In this document: piece by piece, positions 26,972-35,541 of the stretch | Position numbering within the stretch: position 1 is the stretch's first letter | Layout of the letters: every line of letters starts with the position of its first letter | From: Kaustia mangrovi | GTDB taxonomy: Bacteria > Pseudomonadota > Alphaproteobacteria > Rhizobiales > Im1 | Length of the DNA: 64,000 nucleotides | Assembly: GCF_015482775.1 (NCBI RefSeq) | Contig: NZ_CP058214.1 | Location: 1 to 64,000 of the forward strand | Reading direction: 5' to 3' | Notes under the pieces: model-generated | Database searches by the model: none | What the model was told of the DNA's origin: nothing | What the model saw: only the letters and a program-made list of their open reading frames with translations | Translations under genes and position numbers: made by a program

Positions 26972-27403
26972 TGCCGAGATCTCCCCATATGGTCGTGATT
27001 GATTCGGATGTCGCGCCGCGCGCGGGGACCCGCGCTGCGGACGGTCGGGCCGATCCTTGCCCCTCGTTCACGGTTTCGCAACCCGCTTGATGCGTGATGG
27101 GGACGCCTGGTGGCCGACGGGCCCATCCCCAGGAGGGAAAAAGAAGAACACGAATCAACTAAAGATTGTTTGGCGAATCTTCCGAGTCGGCCCGATCCGT
27201 TAACGCCGGCCCCATTTTCTCCACAATCTGTTGGCTGTGGATATCTCTCGTTCTTTCGTTAACTATCTGTTTTTCTTGAGAAAAACAAACGGTCACGTCT
27301 GTGGATATCCTGTTAACCGATCATTAAGCCGCGACTCCCTAGGACTCGTATCAGGCGCAACAGGACGTCGCCTGAAGCGAGGGCCCTCGAGGCGAAAGAC
27401 GAT
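26972..27403. other. Long, partly AT-rich intergenic region before the response regulator
   Basis: About 430 bases without a supported gene. The right half is strikingly AT-rich for this genome and includes several TTAAC motifs, a CtrA-type box and TGTGGATATC twice (27236-27245 and 27299-27308). It is probably a complex promoter. The repeated TGTGGATA resembles DnaA or other origin-type motifs but the copy number is too low to claim an origin. Confidence 0.5.
27313..27327. promoter_or_regulatory. CtrA-type box (TTAA-N7-TTAA)
   Basis: TTAACCGATCATTAA matches the full CtrA consensus of alphaproteobacteria. It ends 76 bases before the response regulator start codon, a usual activator or repressor position. 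Half sites (TTAAC) occur further upstream. Confidence 0.65.
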
Positions 27404-27802
27404 ATGACCCAATGCCTGATCATAGACGGCTCGGCCCCGGATCGTCGCCAGCTCGCCGATCTCCTTGCGCCCTATGACTTCGCGGTCGATATCGCCGGCG
27501 ATGGCGTGGCCGCGCTGGAACGGTGCCGGCGCGACATGCCGGATCTCATCATGGTATCCGACCGGCTCGACGGCATCAGTGCGCTCGATTTCATCCGGCG
27601 CCTGCGGTCCACCCGTCGCGGCCTGGAGCCCGTGGTCTTCATCTGTGCACGCGATGCCGATGCCGAGGCGATCGGGACGGCGATCTGGGAAGGCGCCACG
27701 GAGTGCCTGATGAAGCCGTTCGACAGTGACGTGCTGGACTTCAAGCTCAACCAGTTCGGCCTCGTCGAAACGATGGCCGCACCCGTCGCCGCCATGGGCT
27801 GA
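27404..27802 (+). CDS. Single-domain response regulator
   Basis: A 132-residue receiver domain without output domain. D8 opens the acidic pocket (LIIDGSAPDRR; the usual second acid is Gly), D53 in MVSDRLDG is the likely phospho-acceptor, and K104-P105 in CLMKPF is the conserved lysine. The loop after D53 is one residue shorter than in CheY. A CtrA-type box in the promoter suggests cell-cycle control, like that of CpdR and DivK, but it is not clearly an orthologue of either. The protein probably relays phosphate or binds a partner protein. Confidence 0.83.
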   Translation: MTQCLIIDGSAPDRRQLADLLAPYDFAVDIAGDGVAALERCRRDMPDLIMVSDRLDGISALDFIRRLRSTRRGLEPVVFICARDADAEAIGTAIWEGATECLMKPFDSDVLDFKLNQFGLVETMAAPVAAMG

Positions 27803-27953
27803 CCTCATTCCCACCCGATTGCCGCGGTTCATGGGCGCAAGTTGACGCCTATCGCCCATCGGTGGTCGCATTGGGGGAATAGGTACGGTCCCGCCGGGTG
27901 TACGAACCCGCATCGCTTATGCCTATAGTCATGGCTATTTCGGGAGGCGCAGG

Positions 27954-29273
27954 ATGCTGTCTGGCGGGGTGCGGTCGCTCTGGGCGTTGCTGTTCGGCTT
28001 TGCGCTCCTGACGCTCGGCAACGGGCTGCAGGGCACGCTGCTCGGCGTACGGGCCGCCATGGAGGAATTCGGACCGCTCGTCACCGGTATCGTCATGGCG
28101 GGCTACTCGCTGGGCCTGCTGGCGGGCTCGATCACGACGCCCGCTCTCGTCTCCTATGTCGGTCATATCCGGGTCTTCGCCGCACTCGCCTCCGTCGTGT
28201 CGACCGCCGTTCTGCTGCTGGCGGTCTTCGTGAACCCCGTCTGGTGGTTCGTCATGCGGTTCGTTGCGGGCATGTGCATCTCCGGCCTGTTCATTGTGGC
28301 GGAGAGCTGGCTCAACTCCGTCTCGACGAACCAGAACCGGGGGCGTCTGCTATCGGTCTACATGGCGATCACCTATGCCTGCATGGGTCTCGGCCAGCTT
28401 TTCCTGAACCTCGCCGATCCGGGCGGCTTCGAGCTGTTCATCGTGGTCTCCGCGCTGGTCTCTCTGGCGCTGGTGCCGATCTCGCTGGTGCGCACGGCAG
28501 CGCCCGACATTACCCATCCGCGCGCGGTAGCGGTTGCCGATATCTACAAGGGCTCGCCGCTCGCGGTGATCGCCAGCTTCGCCAATGGGGCGGGGCAGGC
28601 GGCCTTCTTTTCCATGGGCGCCGTCTACGCCACTTTGTCGGGCTTCACCGTGGCGGAGACCTCGGTCCTCATGGCCCTGCCGCCGCTTGGCGTCGTCGTG
28701 TCGCAATATCCGATCGGTCTGTTGTCGGACCGCTACGACCGGCGTCTGATGCTGGCGGTCCTGTCCTTCGTCTCCGCGGTGATCGCGGCCGGCTGCGCGC
28801 TCGCCACGGGCCGGTCGGAGGAGGCTGTCATCCTGCTCTTCATGCTGTTCGGCACCCTGTCCCTGCCGCTCTATTCGATCACGCTCGCCCATGCCAACGA
28901 CCATCTGGAACCCGACCAGATGCTCGGGGCGAGCGGCAAGCTCATCCTGCTTTACGGTGTGGGCGCGATCGTCGGGCCGCTTCTGGCCGGTGGCGCCATG
29001 CGGTTCGTCGGCGCGGCGGGCTTCGCCTATTATCTCTGCGCCCTGTACGGGCTGATGGGGATCTATGTCGTCTACCGGATGTATCGCCGGCCGGAGGTCG
29101 TGCCCGTGGAGGATCAGGGCGAGTTCGTGCTGGTCGCACCGAGGACGACACAGGTCACGGCCCAGGCGATCGCGGAGGAGATTGTGGAGGCGGGGGCGGA
29201 AGCGGCCGCCGCAGGCGACGGCGAGCGGGAGAATGGCGACAGCCAGCCGGCGCCGGCCGGCGAGGCGCGTTGA
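27954..29273 (+). CDS. MFS transporter
   Basis: A 439-residue major facilitator protein with 12 predicted helices up to about residue 385. Typical features are the N-terminal GNGLQGTLLGVRAAMEEFG, RFVAGMCISGLFIVAESWLN in helix 4-5 region, and GLLSDRYDRRLMLA between helices 8 and 9, the MFS signature in the second half. The last 55 residues form an acidic, Ala/Glu-rich cytoplasmic tail (AEEIVEAGAEAAAAGDGE). It resembles the YcaD/UMF2-like class without a defined substrate. Confidence 0.85.
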   Translation: MLSGGVRSLWALLFGFALLTLGNGLQGTLLGVRAAMEEFGPLVTGIVMAGYSLGLLAGSITTPALVSYVGHIRVFAALASVVSTAVLLLAVFVNPVWWFVMRFVAGMCISGLFIVAESWLNSVSTNQNRGRLLSVYMAITYACMGLGQLFLNLADPGGFELFIVVSALVSLALVPISLVRTAAPDITHPRAVAVADIYKGSPLAVIASFANGAGQAAFFSMGAVYATLSGFTVAETSVLMALPPLGVVVSQYPIGLLSDRYDRRLMLAVLSFVSAVIAAGCALATGRSEEAVILLFMLFGTLSLPLYSITLAHANDHLEPDQMLGASGKLILLYGVGAIVGPLLAGGAMRFVGAAGFAYYLCALYGLMGIYVVYRMYRRPEVVPVEDQGEFVLVAPRTTQVTAQAIAEEIVEAGAEAAAAGDGERENGDSQPAPAGEAR

Positions 29274-29310
29274 GCGCATTGTCTGTCGGGAGATCGGGGA
29301 GAGGGGGACG

Positions 29311-29333
29311 TGCCGGGGCCTTGCCCCGGCACG
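29311..29333. terminator. Perfect GC-rich hairpin downstream of the MFS gene
   Basis: GTGCCGGGGC-CTT-GCCCCGGCAC forms a perfect 10-bp stem 38 bases after the transporter stop. No T tract follows, so termination is only likely, not certain. Confidence 0.5.
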
Positions 29334-29454
29334 AGATACGCAGGATATGACCGCCACGCGGTCACTCGGTACGCTACTCACGGATTTGGAGAGTAGGGGG
29401 CGCTGCTTAATTTTTCCTTAGCGGCGCAAGGATCGAAGAACCGGCCACAAGGTG

Positions 29455-29469
29455 TTAATCCAGCGTTAA
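29455..29469. promoter_or_regulatory. Second CtrA-type box (TTAA-N7-TTAA), in a convergent intergenic region
   Basis: TTAATCCAGCGTTAA fits the full CtrA consensus but lies between the ends of two convergent genes (MFS transporter and carbonic anhydrase), where no known gene start would use it. It could serve an unrecognised small RNA or be a chance match. Confidence 0.4.
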
Positions 29470-29492
29470 AAATTGCCTCCGCGTGCCCCCTC

Positions 29493-30107
29493 TCAGCCGA
29501 GCTTGCGCATGTCTTCCGGGCGCCTGACCGTGACGTCGAGATCGGTCACCAGACCGTTGGACAGGGAATAGACCCAGCCATGCACCGACAGCGCCTGGCC
29601 GCGCGCCCAGGCGTCGCGGACGAAGACGTCGGAGGCGACGTTGCGGACCTGCCGGACGACATTGAGCTCGCACAGCCGGTCGAGGCGGCGATGATGGTCG
29701 ACGATGGCCTCGAGCTCGCCGCGATGCTCGTCGAACACCTCGCGGATCGGATGGAGCCAGTGGTCCACGAGCCCGCGCCGCTGGCCGTCCACGGCGGCTG
29801 CGACACCGCCGCATCCATAGTGGCCCACCACCATGATGTGCCGGATCTTCAGAACGTCGACGGCGAATTGCAGCACAGACAGGTAGTTGGCGTCCTGCGG
29901 CGGGGCGAGATTGGCGACATTGCGGTGGACGAACAGCTCGCCCGGATCGAGCCCGACGATCTCGTTGGCCGGCACCCGGCTGTCGGAACAGCCGATCCAG
30001 AGATATTCCGGGGCCTGCTGGCCCACCAGCCGTTCGAAGAAGCCGGGATCGGCGGAAACCATCCGTTCCGCCCAGGCACGATTGTTCGCTTTGAGATGAT
30101 CGAGCAT
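29493..30107 (-). CDS. can: Beta-class carbonic anhydrase
   Basis: A 204-residue beta carbonic anhydrase. Zinc ligands are C40 and D42 (IGCSDSRVP), H96 and C99 (VVGHYGCGGV). The motif ELFVHRNVANL and the C-terminal LSVHGWVYSLSNGLV are typical of the Can/CynT family. It interconverts CO2 and bicarbonate in the cytoplasm. It follows nadK on the same strand after 27 bases, so the two are likely co-transcribed. The window also has a gamma-class homologue around 12.4 kb. Confidence 0.94.
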   Translation of the reverse strand: MLDHLKANNRAWAERMVSADPGFFERLVGQQAPEYLWIGCSDSRVPANEIVGLDPGELFVHRNVANLAPPQDANYLSVLQFAVDVLKIRHIMVVGHYGCGGVAAAVDGQRRGLVDHWLHPIREVFDEHRGELEAIVDHHRRLDRLCELNVVRQVRNVASDVFVRDAWARGQALSVHGWVYSLSNGLVTDLDVTVRRPEDMRKLG

Positions 30108-30134
30108 GGAACCGTCCTCGCCGCACAGATTGCT

Positions 30135-30905
30135 TTAATATCGGAACTGCTCGTTCAACACGCGTTCGGCCAAATTGTGGCCGGGGTCGAAGAGCATGTT
30201 GACGCTCAGACTCATATCCTCCTCCACGGAGACCTCCGTCACATCGCGGAACTCGGTATGGTCGGCGACCGCGCTGACCGGACGCTTCTCGTGCTCGAGC
30301 ACCTCGATGCGCACCTGCGCCTCGCGCGGCAGGATCGCGCCGCGCCAGCGCCGCGGCCGGAACGCACTGATGGGGGTGAGCGCCAGGAGCGGCGAGTTGA
30401 TCGGCAGGATGGGCCCGTGGGCGGACAGGTTGTAGGCCGTGCTGCCCGCCGGTGTCGACACCAGGACGCCGTCGCAGATGAGCTCCTCCAGCCGCACCCG
30501 CCCGTCGACGGCGATGCGCAGCTTGGCGGCCTGATAGGTCTCGCGCAGCAAGGAGACCTCGTTGAAGGCGAGGGCGTCGTAGACTTGGCCGGTGCGGTCC
30601 TCCGCCCTCATGCGCAGGGGATGGACGGCGGTCACCTCCGCCTGCGCCAGCCGTTCGGGAAGATCTTCCTCGACGAACTCGTTCATGAGGAAGCCGACCG
30701 ACCCCCGGTTCATGCCGTAGATCGACTTGCCCATGGACACGAAACGGTGCAGGGCCTGCAGCATGAGCCCGTCGCCGCCAAGCGCGACGACGATATCGGC
30801 CTCGTCCGGCTCGGTGTGGCCGTATCGTGCCTCCAGGCGCATGCGGGCGTCCTCCGCCTCCGGAGCGTCGCTGGCCAGAAAGGCGATCTTGGAGCGATGA
30901 GGCAT
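30135..30905 (-). CDS. nadK: NAD kinase
   Basis: Phosphorylates NAD to NADP. The 256 residues contain [17 protein letters not shown] (GGDG motif), [28 protein letters not shown] (NE motif) and [29 protein letters not shown], the signature of bacterial NadK. Length is typical of the short alphaproteobacterial form. Upstream is cutA in the opposite direction. Followed by carbonic anhydrase, a common order in Rhizobiales. Confidence 0.96.
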   Translation of the reverse strand: MPHRSKIAFLASDAPEAEDARMRLEARYGHTEPDEADIVVALGGDGLMLQALHRFVSMGKSIYGMNRGSVGFLMNEFVEEDLPERLAQAEVTAVHPLRMRAEDRTGQVYDALAFNEVSLLRETYQAAKLRIAVDGRVRLEELICDGVLVSTPAGSTAYNLSAHGPILPINSPLLALTPISAFRPRRWRGAILPREAQVRIEVLEHEKRPVSAVADHTEFRDVTEVSVEEDMSLSVNMLFDPGHNLAERVLNEQFRY

Positions 30906-30993
30906 GATGGGCTGCTCTTAACGGTTGGCGTGTGACGGGATAGGGTCGGGACCCGGATGGACCCTGCACCCCTTGCGACCCCTGGGAGGAGAT

Positions 30994-31326
30994 ATGAGCG
31001 AACAGGACGCGCCTGTCTTCATCTATACCACCTTTGGCGCGATGGAGGAGGCGGAAGAACTGGGATACGAACTGGTGAACCGCAAGCTTGCGGCGTGCGT
31101 CAACATCTTTCCGGGCATGGTCTCGCTCTATGAATGGCAGGGCGATGTGGAGCGCGCCGACGAGGTCGCCATGATCGTGAAGACCCGCAAGGCCCGCGCC
31201 GACGAGACGGTCGCCGAGATCGCGCGCCTGCACCCCTATGACGAGCCGGCCGTCCTCGTCGTTCCGCTCGCCGGCGGCAGCCAGCCCTTCATCGACTGGA
31301 TCGCGGCGCAGACGGCGGCGCGGTAG
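30994..31326 (+). CDS. cutA: Divalent cation tolerance protein CutA
   Basis: A 110-residue trimeric ferredoxin-like protein: FIYTTFGAMEEAEELGYELVNRKLAACVNIFPGMVSLYEWQGDVE and LHPYDEPAVLVVPLAGG match CutA1. It is linked to copper tolerance in Escherichia coli, but its exact role is unsettled. GGGAGGAGATATG gives a strong site for the chosen ATG; the frame is open further upstream without homology. No copper genes are next to it. Confidence 0.92.
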   Translation: MSEQDAPVFIYTTFGAMEEAEELGYELVNRKLAACVNIFPGMVSLYEWQGDVERADEVAMIVKTRKARADETVAEIARLHPYDEPAVLVVPLAGGSQPFIDWIAAQTAAR

Positions 31327-31342
31327 GCGCCCCGGCCCACGC

Positions 31343-31939
31343 TCAGATCCGGCCGGCGGTCTCGTGGGCCGCAATCGCCTCCGACAGGGCGCGGTACTCC
31401 TCGCACTGCGTGCCCCCGCACAAGGCCTCCAGCTTCTCCAGCAGCAGATGGGCCTTGCCGAGTTCGTTCTTCTGCAGATAGGCCTCGCCGAGATACTCGT
31501 GCACGCCCCTGTGCGCCGGATTGCGCTTGAGCGCCTTCGTGTAATAGGCGATGCCGACATCGATCAGGCCGAGCTTGCGGTGGGAATAGCCGAGCAGGTT
31601 GAGCACATTGGCGTCGTCCGGCCGGCCGAGTGCCCGCAGCGCGTCTATGGCGGCGGCGTATTCTCCCAACCCTATGAGGATCTCCGCACGCCTGTAGCCC
31701 TGGAAGGCGGTGGCGTCGAGCTCGTCGCCGCTCTCCGTGCTCCATTTCTCGAGGATCCGCCTTTCGTCGTCGGACGTCGTGTCGTCGTCACCATCGGTGG
31801 TCGGTGTTGGCGGACTTTCCGTGCCGAGAGCGTGGACCGGCCCCGAAAGGGCGGTCATGGCCAGAATGGCGAGTGCGGCGGCCGGGACCGCAGCGCTCAG
31901 CCATGGTCGGCGCGGCGTGGCGGGAAAAGCCGCTGTCAT
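31343..31939 (-). CDS. Secreted tetratricopeptide repeat protein
   Basis: A 198-residue protein with a signal peptide (MTAAFPATPRRPWLSAAVPAA..., cleavage near residue 37), an acidic linker (TDGDDDTTSDDERR) and TPR helices: AFQGYRRAEILIGLGEYAAAIDALRAL, ANVLNLLGYSHRKLGLIDVGIAYYTKALKRNP and VHEYLGEAYLQKNELGKAHLLLEKL. Two late Cys residues (LCGGTQCEEY) could form a disulfide. It is probably a periplasmic scaffold. Start set at the ATG opening the signal peptide. Confidence 0.82.
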   Translation of the reverse strand: MTAAFPATPRRPWLSAAVPAAALAILAMTALSGPVHALGTESPPTPTTDGDDDTTSDDERRILEKWSTESGDELDATAFQGYRRAEILIGLGEYAAAIDALRALGRPDDANVLNLLGYSHRKLGLIDVGIAYYTKALKRNPAHRGVHEYLGEAYLQKNELGKAHLLLEKLEALCGGTQCEEYRALSEAIAAHETAGRI

Positions 31940-32192
31940 CGTCGGAACCCTCCTCCTTGTGGCGTCCTTCCGAACCTGCCTCGCACTCCCCATGGAAGGC
32001 GGCCGGGCGGACGAGGCGCCGGCACGCCTATAATCCACGCCTTGCGCCCGGAAGGCCAGTCCCAGCCGGCAACGAACCGCTTGACGGCGGGCGGCAAGAT
32101 TGAATATGGGGCGGGGCGGCTGGTAAGGTAATGCCATTTATCGCGAAGAGAACGTATCGGGTCCGGCATGGTCTGGATCGGGGGGAGGGCTC

Positions 32193-32876
32193 CTGCACAA
32201 GGCACGACGAGGGGCATTGGGCGCCGTTGTCCTGTTGGCGCTCGGCCTGACGCCGCATGGCACGGCGTCGGCACAGCAGACGCGTTCGCCCGCATCGAAC
32301 AGCGCGGAAATGCTGGATGCGCTCAACGGGCTATGGGCCGGCCAGGGGACCGTGCGCCGCGGTCGCGGCGGTCCGGTCGAGCGGGTGGACTGCACGCTTC
32401 TGCTCGACTGGAGCCGGCGGGAAGGGCGGCTCGAACACACGCTGTCCTGCCAGGGCGGCGGGGGCGGCGTGCACGCCTCGGGCTATTTCGAGGTGTCCTC
32501 CGGCGACGTGCTGACGGGCTATGTGAACGGGTCCTCGATCATCGGGCGCGCCTATGCGACCTGCGAGGTGAAGGGGCGCGCCCTCCATGTGACCCTGTCG
32601 CGCCGCGAATACAGCCCACGCAATGCGCAGGAGACCTTCGCGGCGGAGGACAGTCTCTGGATCCTGCTCCTCAACCGGGGCGACCGCCGGCTCGGCACGG
32701 TCATCAGGGCCAAGGAGGCCGGCAGCGGACGCCGCTACGAGAAGCTCGCCCTCAATCTGCGGCGCGTCACCCGCAACAATGCCGCGCCACCGGGGACGAC
32801 CCGCGTTCCCGGCACCGCGCCGGAGCGGCCCGGCGGACCGCCCTCGGGTCGCGGCGATACGGTCATCGAGCGCTGA
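32193..32876 (+). CDS. Secreted protein of unknown function
   Basis: A protein of about 220 residues with a clear signal sequence (GALGAVVLLALGLTPHGTASA) and a beta-rich mature part (MLDALNGLWAGQGTVRRGRGGPVERVDCTLLLDW, then YVNGSSIIGRAYATCEVKGRALHVTLSRREYSP). Two Cys residues (DCTLLL, TCEVKG) and a third (LSCQGGGG) are present. Start is uncertain: a CTG at 32193 preceded by GGGAGGG gives the best signal peptide; a TTG at 32217 is the nearest standard alternative. The C terminus is Pro/Gly-rich and overlaps the convergent ugd gene by 14 bases. Confidence 0.65.
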   Translation: MHKARRGALGAVVLLALGLTPHGTASAQQTRSPASNSAEMLDALNGLWAGQGTVRRGRGGPVERVDCTLLLDWSRREGRLEHTLSCQGGGGGVHASGYFEVSSGDVLTGYVNGSSIIGRAYATCEVKGRALHVTLSRREYSPRNAQETFAAEDSLWILLLNRGDRRLGTVIRAKEAGSGRRYEKLALNLRRVTRNNAAPPGTTRVPGTAPERPGGPPSGRGDTVIER

Positions 32877-34227
32877 ACAAGGCCTCTTCGGTCGCTGCCG
32901 GGCGGCCGAGCGAGAAATACGCCAATCCCATCTCCGCCATGGTCGAGGGCGCATAGAGATTGCGCAGATCGAACAGCACGGGTGCCGCCATGGACGAGGC
33001 GAGTTCCGGCCAGTCAAGCTCCTTGAACTGCGGCCACTCCGTCAGGAGCAGCGCGGCGTCGGCGCCAGCCAGGACATCGGCCTCGCTCTCGCAATAGTCG
33101 AGCTCGGGCATGAGCGCACGGGCATTGTCCATGGCGGCCGGGTCGTAGGCCCGGATACGTGCGCCCCGGCGCAGCAGATGGGGTACGATCACGAGGCTCG
33201 CGGCGCTGCGGATGTCGTCGGTGTTGCTCTTGAAGGCGAGGCCGAGGAGCGCGACCGTCTTGCCGTGCAGCTTGGTATCGCCATAGCCGCGCTCTGTCCA
33301 GGCGGCAGCGAACTCCGCCTCGATGCGCGAGACGAGGCGGCGGATATGGTAGGTATTGGAGGAGATGACCGCCTCCACGATGCGCACCGGGCAATCGGCC
33401 TCGTGCGCCAGCGCGGTAAGCGCGAGCGTATCCTTCGGAAAGCAGGAACCGCCATAGCCGGGACCGGGCTTGAGGAAGGCCGGACCGATACGCTCGTCGA
33501 GCCCGATGGCGCGGGAGAGCTGGTCGACATCGGCACCGACCGCGTCGCACAGATTGGCCATCTCGTTGATATAGGCGACCTTGGCGGCGAGGAAGGCGTT
33601 GGCGGCGTATTTGATGAGCTCCGCCGTGGGAATGTTGGTGACGACCACCGGCACGCCGTCCTGGCCGAAGGGCGCATAGATCGCGGTCATGACGTCGCGG
33701 GCATGGCAGTCGCCGACACCGACGACGATGCGGTCGGGATTGAGGAAGTCCTGTACGGCGCAGCCCTCGCGCAGGAATTCCGGATTGGATGCCATGGAGA
33801 ACACCGCGTCGGGCGCCGTCTCGCGGAGCACGCGCTCCACATAGGCACCGGAGCCGACCGGCACGGTCGACTTCACGACCACCACGGTTTCCGGGTCGAG
33901 GGCGGGCGCTATGGTGCGTGCGACGGCGATCACCGCGGTGAGATCGGGCCGGCCATCGGCCATGGACGGCGTGCCCACGGCGATGAAGACTGCATCCGCG
34001 CCCTTGACGGCTGCCGGAACGTCGGTGGTGAAGTCGAGCCGCCCCTGCTTGTGGGAGGCACGCACGATCTCCTCCAGTTCGGGCTCGTAGATCGGGATGC
34101 GGCCCGCATTGAGCGCGTCGATCTTGCCCTTGTCGATATCCGCGCAGGTCACATTGAGCCCGATATGGGCGAAGCATGCCCCGGTGACGAGGCCGACATA
34201 GCCAGTGCCGATAACCGTGATGTTCAT
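32863..34227 (-). CDS. ugd: UDP-glucose 6-dehydrogenase
   Basis: Oxidises UDP-glucose to UDP-glucuronate for polysaccharide or lipid decoration. The 454 residues show the Rossmann motif GTGYVGLVTGACFAHIG, DIDKGKIDALNAG, STVPVGSGAYVERV, SNPEFLREGCAVQDFLNPDRIVVG and the catalytic Cys in GYGGSCFPKDTLAL. The C-terminal UDP-binding domain (VALLGLAFKSNTDDIRSAASLVIV) is complete. It stands alone, without a polysaccharide cluster in the window. The intact frame contrasts with genes near the left edge. Confidence 0.95.
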   Translation of the reverse strand: MNITVIGTGYVGLVTGACFAHIGLNVTCADIDKGKIDALNAGRIPIYEPELEEIVRASHKQGRLDFTTDVPAAVKGADAVFIAVGTPSMADGRPDLTAVIAVARTIAPALDPETVVVVKSTVPVGSGAYVERVLRETAPDAVFSMASNPEFLREGCAVQDFLNPDRIVVGVGDCHARDVMTAIYAPFGQDGVPVVVTNIPTAELIKYAANAFLAAKVAYINEMANLCDAVGADVDQLSRAIGLDERIGPAFLKPGPGYGGSCFPKDTLALTALAHEADCPVRIVEAVISSNTYHIRRLVSRIEAEFAAAWTERGYGDTKLHGKTVALLGLAFKSNTDDIRSAASLVIVPHLLRRGARIRAYDPAAMDNARALMPELDYCESEADVLAGADAALLLTEWPQFKELDWPELASSMAAPVLFDLRNLYAPSTMAEMGLAYFSLGRPAATEEALFSAR

Positions 34228-34434
34228 TGATCCGCTTGTTCGTTGGGACGAGGCCTTGCCGGTCTCCGTCGGGATGTTACGCCGCGGCAGCTAAACGGGC
34301 GCGGGGGTCGTTGTCAAACATCGCTTCCCCCTAGCCGGGGCGCGACATTGACCGGACGAACGCGGAGAGAATGTGGCAGCCCAGGCGGTCCGGGAGGGGC
34401 TGCCCGTCCCGCGAGGCGTTCCCGGCGTCGTCCG

Positions 34435-35538
34435 TCAGGCGCGCCACGGGGTGATGTGGTTGTCCCAATGGGCGGCGGAGGCGGGCAGGATGCGGTCGTC
34501 GCCCTGGCGCCCGACGGTATGGAGGAGGCGCTTTCCGTTGCCGCTGGACAACACGAAGTCCGCGGGCCCCGCGCCCGGTGCAAGGCCGCAGCCATCGTCG
34601 AGCTTCACCGATTCCAGGAAGCGGCCGTCCTCGACCGCGAAGAACGCCGCGAGATCGCCGCGCGGCGCGGAGATGCCGAGCACCCGGCCCGCCGGGTCCA
34701 TGGCCGCGGAGCCGCAATAGTTCTCCATGCGCTCCAGCGTGTCGCCCGGCAGGTCGAGCAGGCGGGCCTCGCCGTCCTTCCACAGGAAGACGAGCGGCGG
34801 GCGGTCCTCCTTCGGCCCCTGATACTGGAGCGCGACGCCGATCTCGCCTCCGGGGGCCACGGCGAGGTGGCGGATGGAAAGCTTGTGCATCTCGCGCGGC
34901 AGGCGCGTCTCGCGCACGAGCGTGCCGTCCGTCGAATCGATCAGGGCGAGCGTGGGATCCATGTCGGGGATGTTGAGCTTGCGCCTACCGCTGTCGGGAT
35001 GGGTCAGGATGCCGCCATTGGCCACCGCCAGCGTGCGCCCGTCCGGCATGAAGCGCAGCTCGTGGGGGCCGATGCCGTTCGATGCGAAGGCGCCGACGCG
35101 CCTGTAACCGTTGCTGGCGTCCCAGATGCCGATCGCGCCGTCGCCGGTCTCGTAGTCGTTCTCCGTCGCATAGAGCAGGCGGCCATCCGCGGTGAAGACG
35201 CCGTGGCCGTAGAAATGCCGGCCCTCAGGCGAGCGTATGGTGGCGACGACCCGCCCGGTGCGCGCCTCGAACGCCACGGCGAAATCGCCGGGCCGGCGGG
35301 CGAAGGCTACCGCCTCGCCGCGCGTGGGGTGGAAGGCGCCGCCATGGCCCCGGTCGGGCAGGGGGATGGTGGAGAGGATCCGCCCCTCGCCATCGAACAC
35401 CGCGGCATGGTGGCTGCGGTTGTCGTCGTCGAAGGCGCTCAGATAGAGCCTTTCCTCAGGCGCCCCGGCGAGCGCGGCGCCGGGCGGAAGGAGGGCGGAG
35501 ACGGCGAGGGCGGAGAGCAGGGTCCTGCGGTCGATCAT
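34435..35538 (-). CDS. DUF1513 (beta-propeller) protein of the imelysin operon
   Basis: A 367-residue secreted protein with a Tat-like start (MIDRRTLLSALAVSALLPPGAALAG). The mature part has repeated blade segments (HHAAVFDGEGRILSTIPL, GGAFHPTRGEAVAFARR, RFMPDGRTLAVANGGI, LDDGCGLAPGAGPADFVLSSGNG) typical of DUF1513 seven-bladed propellers. The family is found next to imelysins and di-haem proteins in iron-regulated loci; its role there is unknown. It starts three bases after the upstream imelysin stop, so translation is tightly linked. Last gene of the operon. Confidence 0.85.
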   Translation of the reverse strand: MIDRRTLLSALAVSALLPPGAALAGAPEERLYLSAFDDDNRSHHAAVFDGEGRILSTIPLPDRGHGGAFHPTRGEAVAFARRPGDFAVAFEARTGRVVATIRSPEGRHFYGHGVFTADGRLLYATENDYETGDGAIGIWDASNGYRRVGAFASNGIGPHELRFMPDGRTLAVANGGILTHPDSGRRKLNIPDMDPTLALIDSTDGTLVRETRLPREMHKLSIRHLAVAPGGEIGVALQYQGPKEDRPPLVFLWKDGEARLLDLPGDTLERMENYCGSAAMDPAGRVLGISAPRGDLAAFFAVEDGRFLESVKLDDGCGLAPGAGPADFVLSSGNGKRLLHTVGRQGDDRILPASAAHWDNHITPWRA

Positions 35539-35541
35539 GGG

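Noticed and set aside
26972-27403. Replication origin
   Set aside because: AT-rich stretch with two TGTGGATA motifs and a CtrA box, but too few DnaA-like boxes and no hemE, parA, dnaA or other origin genes nearby.
28350-29381. Minus-strand frame of 343 codons opposite the MFS gene
   Set aside because: Shadow of the transporter; His/Arg/Gln-rich without any motif.
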